Positions 34,626 to 36,565 of a stretch of DNA of 36,565 nt are shown one piece after another. Below the pieces are notes generated by a model. The model saw only the letters and a program-made list of their open reading frames with translations, was not told the DNA's origin and did no database searches. How positions within the stretch are numbered: position 1 is the stretch's first letter; each line of letters opens with the position of its first letter. Made by a program: the position numbers and the translations under genes. The DNA comes from an uncultured Clostridia bacterium (GTDB taxonomy: Bacteria; Bacillota; Clostridia; TANB77; CAG-508): assembly GCA_947632585.1 (NCBI GenBank), contig CANRPS010000011.1:1-36565 (forward strand), in the 5' to 3' direction.

Positions 34626-35639
34626 ATGAAAAAAATAGGAGTTATTTTTGGTGGAATGTCAACAGAAAATGAGGTATCAAAATTATCTGCTGCTTCAGTG
34701 CTCAGAAATTTAGACAAAGAAAAATATGAAATATATCCTATTTATATTGATAAAGAAGGATTTTGGTTTACTGAAACAGAAGATAGTAAAGAATTAATAT
34801 CAAATATAGTAGAATATTTAAACAAACTAGATGTTATTTTTCCAGTATTACATGGATTATATGGTGAAGATGGGACAATACAAGGATTATTTGAGTTATT
34901 GAAAAAGCCATATGTTGGATGCAAAGTTTTAGCTTCAAGTATTGGGATGGATAAAGTATATACAAAAATCATATTTGATAAGGCAGGACTAAATCAAGCC
35001 GAATATGAATATGTAAGAAAATATAACGAAAAATACATATATGTTGATAAAAATTTTAATGAAACTATTTTAGGAATAGAAGAGATAATAAATAAAATAA
35101 CAGAAAATTTAAAATTCCCAATGTTTATTAAACCATCCAATTCCGGATCTAGTGTGGGAATAAATAAAGCAGAAGATAAAGAGGAATTAAAAAAATATAT
35201 AGAATATGCATCAAGATTTGATAAAAAAATCTTAATAGAAGAAGGAATAGATGGACAGGAAGTTGAGTGTGCAGTTTTAGGAAATGAAGAAGTAATAGCA
35301 TCTCCTGTGGGTGAAATAAAGCCAGCTGAAGAATTTTATAGTTATGATGCAAAATATAATAATTCTAAGTCACAAACTTTAATACCAGCTAATATTCCAG
35401 ATGAAATATCAAGTGAAATACAAAAACAAGCAATAAAAGCTTTTAAAGCAATTTCAGGAAGCGGATTATCTAGAGTAGACTTTTTTGTGGAAAAAGAAAC
35501 TAATAAAATATATATTAATGAGATTAATACATTACCTGGATTTACTAATATAAGCATGTATCCAAAACTATTTGAAGAATATGGAATAGAATATAAAGAA
35601 TTATTAACAAAACTAATAGAATTGGCATTATCTGAATAA
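34626..35639 (+). CDS. ddl: D-alanine--D-alanine ligase
   Basis: 337 residues, ATP-grasp enzyme that makes the D-Ala-D-Ala end of peptidoglycan precursors. GVIFGGMSTENEVSKLSA, LHGLYGEDGTIQGLFE, FIKPSNSGSSVGI, EVECAVLG, EFYSYDAKYNN (Tyr loop of Ala-type ligases, not the His of VanA-type) and YINEINTLPGFTNISMYPKL are all there. RBS GACGAGGTG. Single gene with promoter and terminator. The sequence predicts normal D-Ala-D-Ala specificity. Confidence 0.97.
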   Translation: MKKIGVIFGGMSTENEVSKLSAASVLRNLDKEKYEIYPIYIDKEGFWFTETEDSKELISNIVEYLNKLDVIFPVLHGLYGEDGTIQGLFELLKKPYVGCKVLASSIGMDKVYTKIIFDKAGLNQAEYEYVRKYNEKYIYVDKNFNETILGIEEIINKITENLKFPMFIKPSNSGSSVGINKAEDKEELKKYIEYASRFDKKILIEEGIDGQEVECAVLGNEEVIASPVGEIKPAEEFYSYDAKYNNSKSQTLIPANIPDEISSEIQKQAIKAFKAISGSGLSRVDFFVEKETNKIYINEINTLPGFTNISMYPKLFEEYGIEYKELLTKLIELALSE

Positions 35640-35650
35640 AAGTATAAAAT

Positions 35651-35677
35651 AAAGGCAGGAGTACAACTCCTGCCTTT
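35651..35677 (+). terminator. ddl terminator
   Basis: AAAGGCAGGAGT, loop ACA, ACTCCTGCCTTT, the most G/C-rich stem in the window; T run weak. Confidence 0.85.
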
Positions 35678-35770
35678 ATGTATTTACTTTTTGGACAAGC
35701 CACTCAAAGTAAAACTATAAAACCAAGAATAATACTTCTGCCAATAAAAAAACTAAAAATGGAACTATAG

Positions 35771-35962
35771 TTATTTATTAGCCATTTTATTTTCAACTTG
35801 TTGTATCATTTTCTTAACCATGTTTCCACCGATTCTTCCAGCATCTCTAGAAGATAAATCACCATTGTAACCATCTTTTAAAGTAACTCCTACTTCTCTG
35901 GCTGTAAAAAAATTATTTGAAATAATCACCCTAAAAAAATACATATATATCAACGCTTCCAT
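35771..35962 (-). pseudogene. Truncated alpha/beta-type small acid-soluble spore protein (3' half only)
   Basis: The C-terminal ~43 residues REVGVTLKDGYNGDLSSRDA then GRIGGNMVKKMIQQVENKM match the second half of alpha/beta SASPs, which coat spore DNA. The usual first half (Pro-x-Ala...Leu-Asp-x-Met-Lys-x-Glu-Ile-Ala) is missing. Homology stops near 35902, and upstream the frame continues as unrelated MEALIYMYFFRVIISNNFF with no RBS. This looks like a gene cut by insertion or deletion. It indicates a spore-forming ancestry. Confidence 0.75.
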
Positions 35963-36053
35963 AGATTTTTATATAAAATAGTTTTTCATATAAAAAAACT
36001 AACTATAAAAAAAATATTTGAAATAATCAAACTAAAGCATAGCTATATATCAA
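35914..36053. repeat. Imperfect 40-base direct repeat pair
   Basis: Copy 1 at 35914-35953, copy 2 at 36015-36053. Both start TATTTGAAATAATCA, share CTAAA, and end TATATATCAA, with about nine differences. They are 101 bases apart and lie just beyond the breakpoint in the spore-protein gene. Possible recombinase arm sites of a mobile element. Confidence 0.6.
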
Positions 36054-36077
36054 GAATATTAAAGTTTTATACATAAA

Positions 36078-36113
36078 AGAAGATAGTAAACAAAAATACT
36101 ATCTTTTTTTTTT
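36078..36113 (+). terminator. Terminator upstream of the mobile-element genes
   Basis: AAGATAGTA, 8-base loop, TACTATCTT followed by nine T. No gene precedes it on the plus strand, which suggests that a truncated or RNA transcript ends here. Confidence 0.8.
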
Positions 36114-36133
36114 AATAAAAAGAGGTGAGTAAA

Positions 36134-36244
36134 ATGTGGCAATTCATATTAGGATTAATTGTTGGTGCAAATGTTTCACTATTTCTATATGCAATAATAT
36201 TAGCAGGAAAGAGAAGTGAAACAATGTATGAACGAGATGAATAA
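36134..36244 (+). CDS. DUF3789-like 36-residue membrane peptide
   Basis: MWQFILGLIVGANVSLFLYA then IILAGKRSETMYERDE: one membrane helix and a short charged tail, the shape of DUF3789 peptides found on conjugative elements and phages of Firmicutes. RBS AGAGGTGAG 6 bases before ATG. Its end overlaps the start of the next gene. Confidence 0.7.
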   Translation: MWQFILGLIVGANVSLFLYAIILAGKRSETMYERDE

Positions 36245-36565
36245 AATAGGGTATTATGCAGTTATACCATCAACTATACTGTTTAATGATAATATTAAAG
36301 CAAATGAAAAACTATTATATGCGATAATTACAGTATTATCTAATAAAGAGGGGTATTGCTTTGCATCTAATACATATCTAGCGAATTTACTAAACGCACA
36401 ACCACATACAGTATCTAAATGGGTATCTCATTTGAAAGAATTAGAATTTGTGTGTGTAGATATTATCAAAGATGAAAAAGGAGAGATAATACAACGAAGA
36501 ATCTATCCTAATGATACACCCTATTCGATAAATAGGACATACCCCTATACGATAATTGGGACAGA
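36228..36565 (+). CDS. Helix-turn-helix replication-type protein (partial, runs off window)
   Basis: At least 112 residues, from ATG 36228 or 36237 (in frame). GYYAVIPSTILFNDNIKANE, KLLYAIITVLSNKEGYCFAS, NTYLANLLNAQPHTVSKWVS and LKELEFVCVDI form the winged HTH of phage/plasmid replication or DnaD-like proteins. The tail INRTYPYTIIGT is cut by the window. It is translationally coupled to the DUF3789-like peptide. With the disrupted spore gene, it marks the edge of an integrated element. Confidence 0.82.
   Translation, partial: MNEMNKIGYYAVIPSTILFNDNIKANEKLLYAIITVLSNKEGYCFASNTYLANLLNAQPHTVSKWVSHLKELEFVCVDIIKDEKGEIIQRRIYPNDTPYSINRTYPYTIIGT

Noticed and set aside
1..36565. CRISPR arrays, rRNA genes, insertion-sequence transposases
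   Set aside because: No regular spaced repeats, no rRNA-like stretches and no transposase motifs were seen on either strand.

Overview
The window is very AT-rich and almost every gene lies on the plus strand. The gene set points to an uncultured low-GC Firmicute, probably Clostridia: alpha/beta-type spore protein remnant, Spo0A-like response regulator, LexA, GHKL kinase, KWG-repeat proteins, DUF1540 and DUF1653. TGA is used as an ordinary stop (for example 2750-2752 and 30381-30383), so this is not the Mollicutes code.

The main discovery concerns decoding. By hand count the annotated genes contain seven in-frame CGG codons, and all seven lie exactly where the reading frame breaks. At each one, skipping the C and resuming on the next three bases (always GGA or GGT, glycine) restores the full conserved protein. 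The seven genes are two KWG-repeat proteins, a ZIP transporter, a C39/SH3 surface protein, lepA, htrA and rdgB. About 38 other CGG triplets on coding strands all straddle codon boundaries, and none was found as a normal arginine codon. The simplest reading is that CGG has no arginine tRNA here and triggers a +1 frameshift giving glycine. Extra C insertions before glycine codons are then tolerated.

Layout. 1-200: two minus-strand tRNAs (Cys, Gly) and their promoter. 338-6971: KWG protein, YitT-type protein, second KWG protein, an unknown membrane-anchored protein, acpS, tatD and a 47-residue ORF. 7070-8662: ZIP transporter and sortase. 8738-13454: a signalling and surface island with two XRE regulators and a secreted C39/SH3 protein on the minus strand, then a Spo0A-like regulator, a 16-residue amphipathic peptide gene and an AgrC-like GHKL kinase on the plus strand. 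13531-19731: lexA, a stalk-domain protein, mltG, dapA, a short alaS, a HIT protein and DUF1294. 19732-20124: an intergenic cluster of five DnaA-box-like sites. 20125-24708: lepA, trmL, an rRNA SpoU methyltransferase, an acidic protein and a DUF3298-like protein. 24859-26092: htrA (minus). 26385-30383: DUF1540, GT2, a GT39-like membrane protein and a P-loop/Asp23-like protein. 30553-35639: glgP, rnhA, rdgB, DUF1653 and ddl.

35771 to the end looks like the edge of a mobile element. A spore-protein gene keeps only its 3' half, a 40-base imperfect direct repeat follows, and then come a DUF3789-like peptide and a plasmid/phage-type helix-turn-helix protein that runs off the window.

All calls come from reading the sequence by eye. 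No database search, structure prediction or statistical test was run.
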